The translations under genes were made by a program, and so were the position numbers. A DNA stretch of 64,000 nt from Clostridium sp. AN503 (lineage in GTDB: Bacteria; Bacillota; Clostridia; Lachnospirales; Lachnospiraceae). How positions within the stretch are numbered: position 1 is the stretch's first letter; each line of letters begins with the position of its first letter. Below the pieces are notes generated by a model. The model was not told the DNA's origin, did no database searches, and saw only the letters and a list, made by a program, of their open reading frames with translations. Shown here in pieces: positions 1-8,794 of this stretch. The stretch is from the NCBI RefSeq assembly GCF_040719375.1, contig NZ_JBFDTP010000002.1, forward strand, positions 1,178,001-1,242,000. Reading direction: 5' to 3'.

Positions 1-206
1 AAGATTACCTCCCTTAAAATTCAATCTTGTAGGTGAACCGATAGTTCTGGTACAGTGTTTTTATCTGTTGTTATAAACGATACGGATCAGGACGGGGAAT
101 TTATGGTAATTTATTAAAATATTTTTCAGGGCAGATTGTATGGAATTTTTGGCATATATGCGAAAATTTTGGAAGGCTCGGAGCCGGGGAATTTTGGTAC
201 AGACAC
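1..206. other. Left-edge leader, no gene seen
   Basis: I see no convincing gene here. The first 15 bases read on the minus strand as a good ribosome binding site (AAGGGAGG), so a leftward gene probably starts just outside the window. The rest is AT-rich spacer ahead of the guaA promoter. I looked for a purine-type riboswitch and saw no convincing one. Confidence 0.4.
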
Positions 207-235
207 TTGTATAGTGAAAGCAAATTAGGTATAAT
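207..235 (+). promoter_or_regulatory. Predicted sigma-A promoter of guaA
   Basis: TTGTAT at 207-212 and a perfect TATAAT at 230-235 are separated by 17 bp. The expected start near 242 gives a leader of about 34 nt before the GTG start of guaA. Confidence 0.65.
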
Positions 236-275
236 ATCCCCTGATACATTAAGAAAAGAACCAGGAGGAGATCTC

Positions 276-1820
276 GTGAACAGAGAGAAGATCATCGTAA
301 TTGACTTTGGCGGGCAGTACAACCAGCTTGTGGCGCGCCGGGTACGGGAATGCAGCGTGTATTGTGAAATTTACTCTTATAAGACAGATATTGAAAAGAT
401 TAAGGAGATGAATCCCAAGGGTATCATTCTGACCGGAGGCCCCAACAGTTGTTATGAAGAGGGAGCGGCAACTTGTGAGAAGGAACTGTTCGAGCTGGGT
501 ATCCCGGTGCTGGGCTTGTGTTATGGCGCGCAGCTGATGATGCATGTGCTGGGTGGACATGTCTGTAAGGCTCCTGTTCGTGAGTATGGTAAAATAGAGG
601 TAACTGTGGACCGCTCCAGCAGCCTGTTTTCCGATGTGTCTGAAAAGACCATCTGCTGGATGAGCCATAACGACTATATTGAAAAGATTGCCCCGGGTTT
701 TGAGATCGTGGCACATACCCCGGACTGCCCGGCAGCGGCGATGCAGTGGGCGGAGAAGAATCTGTATGCCATCCAGTTCCATCCGGAGGTGCTGCACACG
801 GCAGAGGGCACGAAAATGCTGTCCAATTTCGTTTACAAGGTCTGTGGATGCTCCGGCGACTGGAAGATGGATGCATTTGTGGAGAACACGATCCAGGCGA
901 TCCGGGAGAAGGTCGGAGACGGCAAGGTGCTCTGTGCATTATCCGGCGGTGTGGATTCTTCCGTTGCGGCTGTTATGATGTCGAAGGCGGTGGGAGACCA
1001 GCTGACCTGTGTGTTTGTGGACCATGGCCTGCTGCGTAAGGATGAAGGCGATGAGGTAGAGGAGATCTTTGGACCGGCCGGTTCCTATGATTTGAATTTT
1101 ATCCGTGTCAATGCTCAGGAGCGTTTTTATGAAAAGCTGAAGGGCGTGGAGGAGCCGGAGCGCAAGCGCAAGATCATCGGAGAAGAGTTCATCCGTGTCT
1201 TTGAGGAAGAGGCAAAGAAGATCGGAACGGTGGATTTCCTGGTTCAGGGAACCATCTACCCGGACGTGGTGGAGAGCGGCCTGGGAGGCGAGTCTGCTGT
1301 GATCAAGTCTCATCATAACGTAGGCGGCCTGCCGGATTATGTGGATTTCAAGGAGATCATCGAGCCGCTGCGCGACCTGTTCAAGGATGAGGTGCGCAAG
1401 GCCGGTCTGGAATTAGGTATCCCGGAGAAGCTGGTATTCCGCCAGCCGTTCCCTGGTCCGGGGCTGGGCGTCCGCATCATCGGTGAAGTGACGGCGGAGA
1501 AGGTCAAGATGGTGCAGGAAGCAGATGCCATCTACCGTGAGGAGATCGCCAATGCCGGACTGGACCGGCAGATCGGCCAGTATTTTGCAGCTTTGACCAA
1601 CATGCGTTCCGTGGGGGTTATGGGCGATGAGAGAACCTATGACTATGCTGTGGCGCTGCGCGCGGTGAACACCATCGACTTTATGACGGCTGAGGCCGCG
1701 GAGATCCCGTGGGAAGTGCTTGGGAAGGTGAGCAGCCGGATCGTGAATGAGGTGCAGCATGTGAATCGGGTGCTGTATGATTTTACGGGGAAGCCGCCGG
1801 CGACGATTGAGTTTGAATAG
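276..1820 (+). CDS. guaA: GMP synthase (glutamine-hydrolysing)
   Basis: Converts XMP, ATP and glutamine to GMP in the cytosol, the last step of guanine nucleotide synthesis. The protein has 514 residues, the usual length of the family. Residues 1 to about 190 are the class I glutamine amidotransferase domain, with nucleophile Cys82 in GLCYG and the His/Glu pair in FHPEV. Next comes the ATP-pyrophosphatase domain with its PP-loop SGGVDSS, then the dimerisation domain ending PPATIEFE. I chose GTG at 276 because AGGAGG lies just upstream and the first residues (NREKIIVIDFGGQ) match the family start. The longer reading frame from 207 overlaps the promoter. guaB (37937) and a glutaminase-defective paralogue (21279) lie in the same window. 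Confidence 0.97.
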   Translation: MNREKIIVIDFGGQYNQLVARRVRECSVYCEIYSYKTDIEKIKEMNPKGIILTGGPNSCYEEGAATCEKELFELGIPVLGLCYGAQLMMHVLGGHVCKAPVREYGKIEVTVDRSSSLFSDVSEKTICWMSHNDYIEKIAPGFEIVAHTPDCPAAAMQWAEKNLYAIQFHPEVLHTAEGTKMLSNFVYKVCGCSGDWKMDAFVENTIQAIREKVGDGKVLCALSGGVDSSVAAVMMSKAVGDQLTCVFVDHGLLRKDEGDEVEEIFGPAGSYDLNFIRVNAQERFYEKLKGVEEPERKRKIIGEEFIRVFEEEAKKIGTVDFLVQGTIYPDVVESGLGGESAVIKSHHNVGGLPDYVDFKEIIEPLRDLFKDEVRKAGLELGIPEKLVFRQPFPGPGLGVRIIGEVTAEKVKMVQEADAIYREEIANAGLDRQIGQYFAALTNMRSVGVMGDERTYDYAVALRAVNTIDFMTAEAAEIPWEVLGKVSSRIVNEVQHVNRVLYDFTGKPPATIEFE

Positions 1821-1832
1821 CGGACAGAACCT

Positions 1833-1957
1833 TGGAAATGCTGATAGAATGGGCATTTCCGGGGTTGCTTTATATGGGCAGGTATCATGATACCTGCTTT
1901 AGACTGTAGACAAAGTTGGTGTTGGTGCTTTAGTTCCAGCACCACTTTCTGTTTTTA
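1833..1957 (+). terminator. Hairpins downstream of guaA
   Basis: Three inverted repeats follow the stop codon: GGAAATGC/GCATTTCC near 1833-1860, the 20-bp perfect palindrome GCAGGTATCATGATACCTGC near 1875-1895, and GGTGCT/AGCACC near 1930-1950 followed by a short T-run. Together they probably end guaA transcription. None is a textbook terminator alone. Confidence 0.5.
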
Positions 1958-1993
1958 TAAGGTTTTTGAGAGTTTTCCTAAATTTTTCAGCAA

Positions 1994-2178
1994 TCACTCA
2001 AACATTATCTTCTCATATTTCTTTTCGAATTCATCCACATGTTTTTCATAAGGACTTCGATTTCACGGTTGGCAGACCGGGCATTATAATCAGCTACAAA
2101 ACGAAACTTCTTTAGTAATTCAGCATCGATTCTTAATGTAAACTTCGATAAATCAGACCGTATATGCCATACCTCCAT
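1994..2178 (-). pseudogene. Ribbon-helix-helix (Arc-like) repressor, frameshifted
   Basis: From ATG at 2178 the minus strand encodes about 57 residues. They include SKFTLRIDAELLKKFRFVA and NARSANREIEVLMKN, the strand and two helices of Arc/MetJ-type DNA-binding proteins, often antitoxins or plasmid repressors. The frame closes at 2005. A single missing base in the A-run near 2046 would restore a C-terminus reading HVDEFEKKYEKIMFE with a stop at 1994, so this looks like a recent frameshift. No intact toxin partner is visible. Three TGACGGC repeats just upstream look like its operator. Confidence 0.6.
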
Positions 2179-2210
2179 AGAATCATAATGACTTTATTAT
2201 AATGTTTAAA

Positions 2211-2246
2211 TGACGGCAAAATATCTATTGACGGCATTATGACGGC
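2211..2246. promoter_or_regulatory. Three TGACGGC repeats, likely RHH operator
   Basis: TGACGGC occurs at 2211-2217, 2229-2235 and 2240-2246, directly upstream of the ribbon-helix-helix gene. Short direct repeats are the usual target of this repressor fold. A promoter-like TTGACG overlaps the second copy and points to the right, where only a 12-codon reading frame (2297-2335) and a broken continuation remain. The rest of the gap up to 2484 shows no gene. Confidence 0.45.
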
Positions 2247-2484
2247 GCAACATGATAGAATTATTTTAAAATGATAAAAGAGGCAGGTCATATAAAATGC
2301 CTAAACTCGATGATTTGTTAAAAGAGCACGGCTAAATATATCTGACGAAGCAAAAGAAAAATAATCACCCATTCTCCGCACATTTCTCCAAAATTGTGTA
2401 CAGTCAACCTCAAAGTTGTCATCCTCCTGCTAAAGTGCTATAATCAAACTAATAGACAGAATCTCAATCCCTGGAGGAATCAGC

Positions 2485-2895
2485 ATGGAAAAGACAGATA
2501 TCATCAAGTACTTCTACGAAACGCTTGTTTCAAAAAACATCCTGGATGAACTGCCCCTATACATTTCTGAGGACTGTGTCCTGAAGATCGGAGAAAACGT
2601 GATACCCATAGGTCTTGACGGCATGAAGCAGCATCTGACCGACGTAAAGAAGACTTACCCGGATTATAGTATGAAGATTATCCGTCAATACACTGACGGA
2701 GATTATGTGATATCTGAGTTTATTATGGAAGGGACACATGAAGGAGAGTGGATTGGGATAAAACCGACCCACAGGAGATTGACGTTCACAGGAGTAGATA
2801 TAGATAAGGTGGTGGATGGGAAGATTGTCGAGCACGGTGGTGCAGTGAATACATTTGACACTTTATACGAGCAGAACCTGATCAAACCAGTATAA
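2485..2895 (+). CDS. SnoaL/NTF2-like domain protein
   Basis: A 136-residue protein with the SnoaL-like (NTF2 fold) pattern: an N-terminal helix, a short beta-segment, YPDYSMKI and IMEGTHEGEWIGI in the middle, and a C-terminal strand with DKVVDGKIVEH. The family includes small polyketide cyclases and ester cyclases but also many proteins of unknown role, so the substrate cannot be inferred. GGAGG lies 7 nt before the ATG. It is 17 bp from the next gene and may share a transcript with it. Confidence 0.7.
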   Translation: MEKTDIIKYFYETLVSKNILDELPLYISEDCVLKIGENVIPIGLDGMKQHLTDVKKTYPDYSMKIIRQYTDGDYVISEFIMEGTHEGEWIGIKPTHRRLTFTGVDIDKVVDGKIVEHGGAVNTFDTLYEQNLIKPV

Positions 2896-2912
2896 CACAG
2901 AAGGGATATCCA

Positions 2913-4235
2913 ATGGAGAAGCGTTCCAAATATAAAGCGGCGGCGATAGCTGGCGCCGTGATGACAGTTTTGCTGCTGGCCCTCCTGTCCGGCTGTGCCA
3001 GAGTGAAAACTGTGGAAAACAGACCGGCAGTAGGGATAGAAGAGCCATTATATGAGTGGGGAAAAGTGACTGGCAAAACCATATCCGTCTGGGGTCGGGA
3101 GACAGATTTAACCCGGGGATATATGATACGGGCATTCCAGCGCTATGAGGATCTTACTGGGAATACGGTCCGGACAATGGCGATTCCACCGGAGGAGATA
3201 GAAGCCCGCGTGGCTGATGCGCTTAAGGATGGCGGCTCCGGTATGGATGTGCTCCTGTATTACGGCGGTACCAATATTGAGGCTTTTGATCCGGATGAGA
3301 ATTTCTACGATTTTAGTAAAGCAGACTGGGTAGATGATCTGACAAATGTATCGATCAATCAGGCTATTTACCATGGAAAGGTCATTGGACTGCCCCACTG
3401 GGAGGCTTCCGTTTCCGGTACCCTGTATAATAAGAAGATTTTTAAAAAGCTTGGAATTACGCCGCCGGAAACGCAGGAGGAATTTCAGCAGGTCTGTCGG
3501 ATCATGAAGGACAATGGGATCATACCACTGTACCTGCCAGGGGCGGCGCCTACTATGCTGCTTTACCAATTTCCCTTAGATACGGTTATAAAGGGAGAGG
3601 GGATTCTTGGAGCGCTCAATCAGGGGGATCTGCATTATGAAGATCTGCCGGAGATGCATACCGTTGTGGAGTGGTATTGCAGTATGGCTGAGAATGGATA
3701 TCTGGGAGATTATCTGAAAAATGACTGGGAGGGTATGAATGATGCGATGGAGAGTGGAAGGTACGGCATGATGCTGTGCTGGGATACCTGGCTCTATACG
3801 GATTTCAGGGGAGATGCATCTGATTTCGGGCTTATGCCTGCATTTGTGGGAGTGCCGGAGGAGGGCACTTTTGAAGGGCCGAATCTTGCACTATTGTTGG
3901 TGAACCGCAAAGGGAAACAGGTGGACGCTGCGCTCGATCTGATCTCGTTTATGGCCGATCCATACAACTATAACAAAGCATTTGAGGGGATATATACGGC
4001 TCCTGTCTTTAAAAAGCAGATGGCAAGTATTTCAACGCCGCAGTATGTGGAGGCGGCAAGCTGGATCGAGAAAAATTATCATGATTCTACAGCCTGGATG
4101 AGCATCAGGGGATTTTCGCAGTCAGATGCGTCCTGCATTCTTGAATGTATGTCCGGGGACGGGTACACGGTGGAGCAATGTCTGAGAGATATGGATGAAC
4201 TCAGGATGGGGCGGACAGGAATCAGGCAGAACTGA
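2913..4235 (+). CDS. Family 1 extracellular solute-binding lipoprotein
   Basis: A 440-residue lipoprotein. The signal peptide ends in the lipobox LLSGC, with Cys28 as the lipidation site. The body matches the ABC-type sugar-binding fold (SVWGRE near the N-terminus, IGLPHWEASVSGTLYNKKIF, the TPPETQEEF hinge segment). No ABC permease or ATPase gene is adjacent. The next gene, 16 bp downstream, is a membrane hybrid histidine kinase with a periplasm-type sensor. The sequence supports a sugar-binding protein. That it serves as the sensing partner of the kinase is my inference from the pairing. Confidence 0.85.
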   Translation: MEKRSKYKAAAIAGAVMTVLLLALLSGCARVKTVENRPAVGIEEPLYEWGKVTGKTISVWGRETDLTRGYMIRAFQRYEDLTGNTVRTMAIPPEEIEARVADALKDGGSGMDVLLYYGGTNIEAFDPDENFYDFSKADWVDDLTNVSINQAIYHGKVIGLPHWEASVSGTLYNKKIFKKLGITPPETQEEFQQVCRIMKDNGIIPLYLPGAAPTMLLYQFPLDTVIKGEGILGALNQGDLHYEDLPEMHTVVEWYCSMAENGYLGDYLKNDWEGMNDAMESGRYGMMLCWDTWLYTDFRGDASDFGLMPAFVGVPEEGTFEGPNLALLLVNRKGKQVDAALDLISFMADPYNYNKAFEGIYTAPVFKKQMASISTPQYVEAASWIEKNYHDSTAWMSIRGFSQSDASCILECMSGDGYTVEQCLRDMDELRMGRTGIRQN

Positions 4236-4251
4236 AGAAGGAAACAGTTAT

Positions 4252-6729
4252 ATGAAAAAAACACACGGGAGCAAAACACATTTTTCACAAATATTGGCGG
4301 TATCGCTTGGTATCATCATTGTTTTTAGTGTGCTTTTTTTCGGATATATCCGCAACTTTGAACAGACACTAAAAGAAGAGAATCGTGTCCGGCTTTCGGA
4401 AGTGTCGGTTTACATTGCTAATTATATGGAAAAAATGCTTTCAGAGCAGCAAGTGGAGCTTGAGATTTTAGTATCTGCTGTGTCGGAGATGGAAGATGAG
4501 GACGCGCGGGTACAGTATCTTGGAGAAATGTCCGGGCAGCTTGGGTATGAGTATATCGGAATAGCCGGGGAAGATGGGCTGCTCCATTCTACTGCATTTC
4601 AGAAACCGGAACTCATGGAGGATCAGGCATTTTATAGGGCGCTGGTCAATGACGAGCCGTATATTTCAGATATTACACGTCAGATATTTTATGACAGGGC
4701 GGCAGGCGGTATTGTCATGGGAGTCCCGATCCTGGGAGGGCAGAAACAGATGCTCGTCGCGATGATAAGTACGGAGAAGCTTGGCGAAGACGTGCAGGTG
4801 GAGAGTTTTGGCGGAAAGGGCTACACCTACATCATAAATACGAACGGCGATCTGGTCCTGCATGCCAGAGCTATGGAGTACAATAATCTGTTTCAAAGTA
4901 TGCAGAATGTGAGTTTTACATCAGGTTACAGCCTGGATGCAATGAAAAATGACATCGCAGATCAGAAAGAGGGAATGACGGAATACCGTGATTTCAATGT
5001 GGAGAAGTACGCTTATTACCGTCCGATGGGGATAAATGGATGGTATGTGGTCAGCACAGTTCCTGCCGGTGTGATCACGGCCAGAACGGCAGTTTTGTCC
5101 CAGAATCTGATCATGCTCTGTATTGCATCCATGATCGTATTTTTGGTTCTTATTGCGGCAGTCTGCGTCATGTTCCTCAGAATGGAGGGCAGAAGGCGGG
5201 AGACTCAGGCCAAGTCAGCGTTTCTTGCCAATATGAGCCATGATATGCGGACCCCGATGAATGCCATTATAGGAATGACGTCAATCGCCGGCGCCCATGC
5301 AGATGAACCGGATACGGTCCGGGATTGCCTGAAGAAGATCTCATTTTCCAGCAATCATCTTCTCGGTCTGATCAATGATCTGCTGGATATGGCAATGATC
5401 GAAAGCGGAAAGATCGAGCTTAAGAATATGGGATTTTCTTTTGCAGATGTTTTTGAAAATGTCATAGCAAATATATATCCGCTGGTCAGAAACAAGAACC
5501 AGCATTTCGCTGTCCGCCTCCATCATATGGAGCATGAACAGTTTTTGGGCGATGAACTGAGGCTTACCCAGATCTTTATCAATATCCTTACAAACGCTGT
5601 GAAATTCACTCCTGAGGGCGGAGAGATCACGGTGGATGTGGAAGAACTTGAGAAAAGAGATGGGGGCCGGGTATGGTTTCATTTTTCATTTACAGACAAT
5701 GGGATCGGCATGAAACCGGAATTTTTGGGACGGATCTTCCATGCTTTTGCGCGGGAACAGGACAGTAAAGTCAGCAAGATCGAAGGAAGTGGGCTTGGCA
5801 TGGCCATAACCAGGCAGATCGTGGATCTGATGGAAGGTCAGATCACTGTTGAGAGTGAGGAGGGGAACGGGACAGTATTCCATGTGATCCTGCCTTTCCA
5901 GGCTTGTGAAGAGCGGAATATGGAAGCGCCGTTGCTTTATTCACCAGTCCTTCTGGCAGGGGGAGATGAGAGCCAGGCGGATGAGACGGTAAGGCTGCTG
6001 GGGAAATACGGAGTGAAAGCCGACTGGGCGGCCGATATAGAGGAGACCATACAGTATCTCAAAAAAACAGGCCAGGCCAGGTACCAGGCGGTGTTGATCG
6101 ACCGGGAATTTTTGGGACATGACGGAGCAGAACTCATAAGCCAGGTGAAATACATAAGCGATGCATGTGGAAACGATACAATATTGATCCTGGCAGACTA
6201 TGACTGGAGCGATATCCGTTTCAGGGCGGTGAGGTCCGGCATAACCGCATTTGTACAAAAACCGTTGTTCGGGTCTTCGCTTAAACGCTGCCTGCAGGCG
6301 TCGCGGGATGCGGTCAGCGGGCCAGAATTCACGGAACCGGGAAGCTATGATTTCGGTGGAAAAAAGATCCTGATTGCGGAAGACAATGAGATGAATCTGG
6401 AGATCATCCAGAGTATCCTGACAGAGACAGGCGCCTTGGTCAGCAGCACGAAAAACGGCGCAGAATGTGCAGCGGCATTTAGGCATAGCCGGGAGGGGGA
6501 ATTTGATCTGATCCTGATGGACATCCAGATGCCGGTCATGAACGGCTATGAAGCGGCCCGGCAGATCCGCGCCATGGAACGGCCGGATTCTGATATCCCA
6601 ATATTTGCTATGAGCGCCAATGCCTACGCAGAAGACAAACAGAAAGCGGCTGCCGCGGGGATGTCAGGTTATCTGACAAAACCCATAGACTTAAAGGTTT
6701 GGCTGGAAGAGATCCGCCGCTGTCTGTAG
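4252..6729 (+). CDS. Cache-domain hybrid sensor histidine kinase
   Basis: An 825-residue membrane kinase. It has a transmembrane segment at about 12-35, an extracellular Cache-like sensor, and a second membrane segment at about 280-308. The HisKA box SHDMRTPMNAI follows, with phospho-accepting His329, then the HATPase domain (NILTNAVKFTPEGG, DNGIGM, GSGLGMAI). A degenerate first receiver domain and a full receiver domain (ILMDIQMPVMNG, Asp757) complete it. ATG 4252 is preferred over 4195 because the latter lies inside the upstream gene and 4252 follows AAGGAAAC. No separate response regulator with a DNA-binding domain is adjacent. The ligand is probably delivered by the upstream binding protein. 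Confidence 0.88.
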   Translation: MKKTHGSKTHFSQILAVSLGIIIVFSVLFFGYIRNFEQTLKEENRVRLSEVSVYIANYMEKMLSEQQVELEILVSAVSEMEDEDARVQYLGEMSGQLGYEYIGIAGEDGLLHSTAFQKPELMEDQAFYRALVNDEPYISDITRQIFYDRAAGGIVMGVPILGGQKQMLVAMISTEKLGEDVQVESFGGKGYTYIINTNGDLVLHARAMEYNNLFQSMQNVSFTSGYSLDAMKNDIADQKEGMTEYRDFNVEKYAYYRPMGINGWYVVSTVPAGVITARTAVLSQNLIMLCIASMIVFLVLIAAVCVMFLRMEGRRRETQAKSAFLANMSHDMRTPMNAIIGMTSIAGAHADEPDTVRDCLKKISFSSNHLLGLINDLLDMAMIESGKIELKNMGFSFADVFENVIANIYPLVRNKNQHFAVRLHHMEHEQFLGDELRLTQIFINILTNAVKFTPEGGEITVDVEELEKRDGGRVWFHFSFTDNGIGMKPEFLGRIFHAFAREQDSKVSKIEGSGLGMAITRQIVDLMEGQITVESEEGNGTVFHVILPFQACEERNMEAPLLYSPVLLAGGDESQADETVRLLGKYGVKADWAADIEETIQYLKKTGQARYQAVLIDREFLGHDGAELISQVKYISDACGNDTILILADYDWSDIRFRAVRSGITAFVQKPLFGSSLKRCLQASRDAVSGPEFTEPGSYDFGGKKILIAEDNEMNLEIIQSILTETGALVSSTKNGAECAAAFRHSREGEFDLILMDIQMPVMNGYEAARQIRAMERPDSDIPIFAMSANAYAEDKQKAAAAGMSGYLTKPIDLKVWLEEIRRCL

Positions 6730-6735
6730 AGAAAA

Positions 6736-6750
6736 GTCTGAAGGTAAAAT
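6736..6750 (+). repeat. Left flanking repeat (attL or target duplication)
   Basis: GTCTGAAGGTAAAAT, identical to 21176-21190. It lies 6 bp after the histidine kinase stop codon. The GGTAAA part may instead be the phage's own terminal repeat, since the right end reads TTTACC in inverted orientation just before the right copy. Confidence 0.65.
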
Positions 6751-6766
6751 TGGAAGTTTTATAATT

Positions 6767-6805
6767 AGTAGTATAAGAACAGTTGTTCTTGATACTACTT
6801 TTTTT
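6767..6805 (+). terminator. Strong rho-independent terminator
   Basis: A 14-bp stem (AGTAGTATAAGAAC against GTTCTTGATACTACT, one bulged base) with loop AGTT is followed by seven Ts. It separates the host kinase operon from the first phage gene, whether it belongs to host or phage. Confidence 0.85.
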
Positions 6806-6827
6806 AAATTTCAGGGATTCGTAAAAA

Positions 6828-6843
6828 GTCCATACGTTTGGAC
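6828..6843. repeat. 16-bp palindrome, copy 1
   Basis: GTCCATACGTTTGGAC, one mismatch from the consensus GTCCAAACGTTTGGAC. It lies 32 bp upstream of the first phage gene and just before its ribosome binding site. Confidence 0.85.
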
Positions 6844-6875
6844 ATTTTGCACAAAACAAAAGGAGGATGTAAGTA

Positions 6876-7238
6876 ATGAGTGATACGAAAAGAAATGAGT
6901 GTCTGGGTGAGTTGAATGCCCCTACACAAGCAATGTTGAACGCTATTCGCAACAATTATGTTGCTTCTGGTGCTCGTCAGAACATGCTCACTGTTTCTGT
7001 TAAACTGATGCAATTGGGCTTGTTGGACGAGGCAGGGGCTATTGATACTTTGGCATCATCGTTATTAGCTGAGGCGTGTCTTTACGATCTGTTTGATGAT
7101 AAAGAGTTTTTCAAGGCATTACTTATGTATGCATTTGATGCTACCGATTTTAACCAGATCGCCCATATTCTTCTTGATGAAGAACATGGCCGGGTTTTGC
7201 ATGAATCTAAAAATCTCAAGGAAAGCGCGGTGGTCTGA
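6876..7238 (+). CDS. Phage protein of unknown function, 120 aa
   Basis: The first gene of the phage, with AGGAGG 10 nt before the ATG. The product is soluble, mainly helical and acidic, with no membrane segment or motif that I recognise. It starts SDTKRNECLGELNAPTQAML and ends ESKNLKESAVV. It leads a run of genes (6876-8749) that contains the HTH-type protein and the small OB-like protein, so a role in replication or gene control is possible but not shown. The next gene starts 2 bp after its stop. Confidence 0.7.
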   Translation: MSDTKRNECLGELNAPTQAMLNAIRNNYVASGARQNMLTVSVKLMQLGLLDEAGAIDTLASSLLAEACLYDLFDDKEFFKALLMYAFDATDFNQIAHILLDEEHGRVLHESKNLKESAVV

Positions 7239-7239
7239 C

Positions 7240-7458
7240 ATGGCACTTGATGGTTATATTGATGTTACCGTAGAACAGATATTGGCCTTCTTTGATGCAA
7301 CAAGCAAGTTTGGCCCATGTCCGTATCAATCCAGAAAAGATTTGGATTGCCTGTTTCTTGATGAAGATTGGTCTGTTGATGAAACTTGCATGGCCTGTGT
7401 CCGTGTACGTGGTTTGACCGAAAAGCAATTACAGCTTGCTAAAATACATTTGGGTTAA
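7240..7458 (+). CDS. Small phage protein, 72 aa
   Basis: ATG 7240 follows the stop of the previous gene by 1 base, indicating translational coupling. An upstream in-frame ATG at 7093 would overlap the previous gene by 146 bp and is unlikely. The 72-residue acidic product (ALDGYIDVTVEQILAFFDA...) has three spread cysteines and no membrane segment. I do not recognise its family. Confidence 0.6.
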   Translation: MALDGYIDVTVEQILAFFDATSKFGPCPYQSRKDLDCLFLDEDWSVDETCMACVRVRGLTEKQLQLAKIHLG

Positions 7459-7480
7459 TTTCAGAAAGGAGAATTTTATC

Positions 7481-8362
7481 ATGAAAAATAATACAGCTTA
7501 CAAGGACGTCACGGAAGAAGTTTTTGGAACAAAGAGTACAGCGGAAGCGTCTTCTGGGTTGTCAGCAGTTTCTGACAAGTCCGCCGCTTCTGCTAAGCGT
7601 GTCCCGCCTGTACCCGGAGTCAAGCATGTTTCTGAACTTAGCAATCCGGTAAGTATGCCAGTTCCGGTTGAGACTTCATCTGCCCGTCTTGCAACGAAAG
7701 GTGTTGTATCTGCGGAGACTACAGAAAGCTTAAAACAGTTAGATAAATTGTTTCGTAGCCAGACAAAAGATTTTGTTGCTATCGGTTATGAGCTTCTCCA
7801 GTTCCGGCAGAACAAGCGGTACAAGGAATTAGGTTTTGCAACTTTTGAAGATTTTATTTCTGGTGAAATGAAGCTTTCCAAATCTGCCGCGTACAACTAC
7901 ATTAATGTGTGTTGTAAGTATTCTGTCCGTGATGAAAATAACAAACCTACGGCGGTACTTGGTAAGGAGTACTCCCGCTATTCCAGCAGTCAGTTGATCG
8001 TGATGCTTTCCCTTGATAAGGATAAGGTCATCGCAATCGATCCGGATACCAGTATTAAGGAAATGAAAAAACTGACTGCAAAGGAAAAACCCGCAAGTGC
8101 TGGCGGTGCGGATTTTTCCGATACGGAAACAGAAAAAGGCGGTTCTGTTGGAAGTAATAACGCTAAGAAAAAGAATACGCGTGATATGACTGTTCCGGTT
8201 AACCGCCTTAGCATGGCATCCGGGTTGCGTTGGGAGGATGTTGTCACAGACAAAACCAAAAACGCCTGTCTTGCTTATCTGACAGATGACCGCCGTGCGG
8301 CTGATGGTAAGGAATATAAGATAGAGATCTGTATTACTTACCCGGATACTGGATCAATGTAG
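7481..8362 (+). CDS. DUF3102/ParB-like DNA-binding phage protein
   Basis: A 293-residue protein. The first 80 residues are low-complexity and rich in Ser, Ala and Pro. Residues about 85-150 resemble the DUF3102-type helical region found in phage and plasmid regulators (FVAIGYELLQFRQNKRYKELG, FATFEDFISGEMKLSKSAAYNYINV), where the SKSAAYNYI part looks like a recognition helix. The C-terminus is basic. AGAAAGGAG precedes ATG 7481. It is the only clear sequence-specific DNA-binding candidate in the phage and therefore the best candidate to bind the nine repeated palindromes. That link is inference. Confidence 0.65.
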   Translation: MKNNTAYKDVTEEVFGTKSTAEASSGLSAVSDKSAASAKRVPPVPGVKHVSELSNPVSMPVPVETSSARLATKGVVSAETTESLKQLDKLFRSQTKDFVAIGYELLQFRQNKRYKELGFATFEDFISGEMKLSKSAAYNYINVCCKYSVRDENNKPTAVLGKEYSRYSSSQLIVMLSLDKDKVIAIDPDTSIKEMKKLTAKEKPASAGGADFSDTETEKGGSVGSNNAKKKNTRDMTVPVNRLSMASGLRWEDVVTDKTKNACLAYLTDDRRAADGKEYKIEICITYPDTGSM

Positions 8363-8449
8363 TTCCGGAGGAACTGTTGATATATGTAATTTATTAATCA
8401 TAATACCCTCCCTAGATGGGGAGGGGCGAAAGAAAGAGAGGAAAGAAAT

Positions 8450-8749
8450 ATGATCTACATCGAAATGACTGCTGAAGTAATTGGCAAACCGGAGCCGCGC
8501 CCATGGGAGAACAATGGTCAGAAGGGCGTTACCCACAAGCTTAACCTTGCCCAGAACGATGGGCGCGACATGTCCACCGTTAAATGTCCCCAGTCCGTTT
8601 ATGATACCCTTCGACGTGGTGACACGGCTACCCTGCGCTGTTCTTATGCAGAGTATGGCGATAGAGCCGACTTTAAGGTTGTTGACTTGATCACCTACAG
8701 TTCTACGGATTCCAAGACTGGGGCCGCAAAGCCTGTGGGCATGAAATAG
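8450..8749 (+). CDS. Probable single-stranded DNA-binding protein (gpV-like)
   Basis: A 99-residue protein with the size and pattern of a small OB-fold single-strand binder: alternating beta-segments (IYIEMTAEVIGKP, VTHKLNLAQNDG, MSTVKCPQSVYDTL, DTATLRCSYAEYGDRADFKVVDLI). Inoviruses encode such a protein to coat the packaged strand and to control translation. The position two genes before the coat cluster fits. Family membership is inferred from size, pattern and context, not from a diagnostic motif. GAGAGGAAAG precedes the ATG. Confidence 0.6.
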   Translation: MIYIEMTAEVIGKPEPRPWENNGQKGVTHKLNLAQNDGRDMSTVKCPQSVYDTLRRGDTATLRCSYAEYGDRADFKVVDLITYSSTDSKTGAAKPVGMK

Positions 8750-8794
8750 GTATCTGGCGCCTGTTTCCCTTTCTGGACTGGCGCTTGATATAGT

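Noticed and set aside
1..275. Purine riboswitch upstream of guaA
   Set aside because: I could not find the conserved three-helix core; the short leader after the promoter leaves no room for it.
249..797. Long minus-strand frames opposite guaA, and similar ones opposite other metabolic genes
   Set aside because: They are antisense shadows of well-supported genes, without ribosome sites or recognisable domains.
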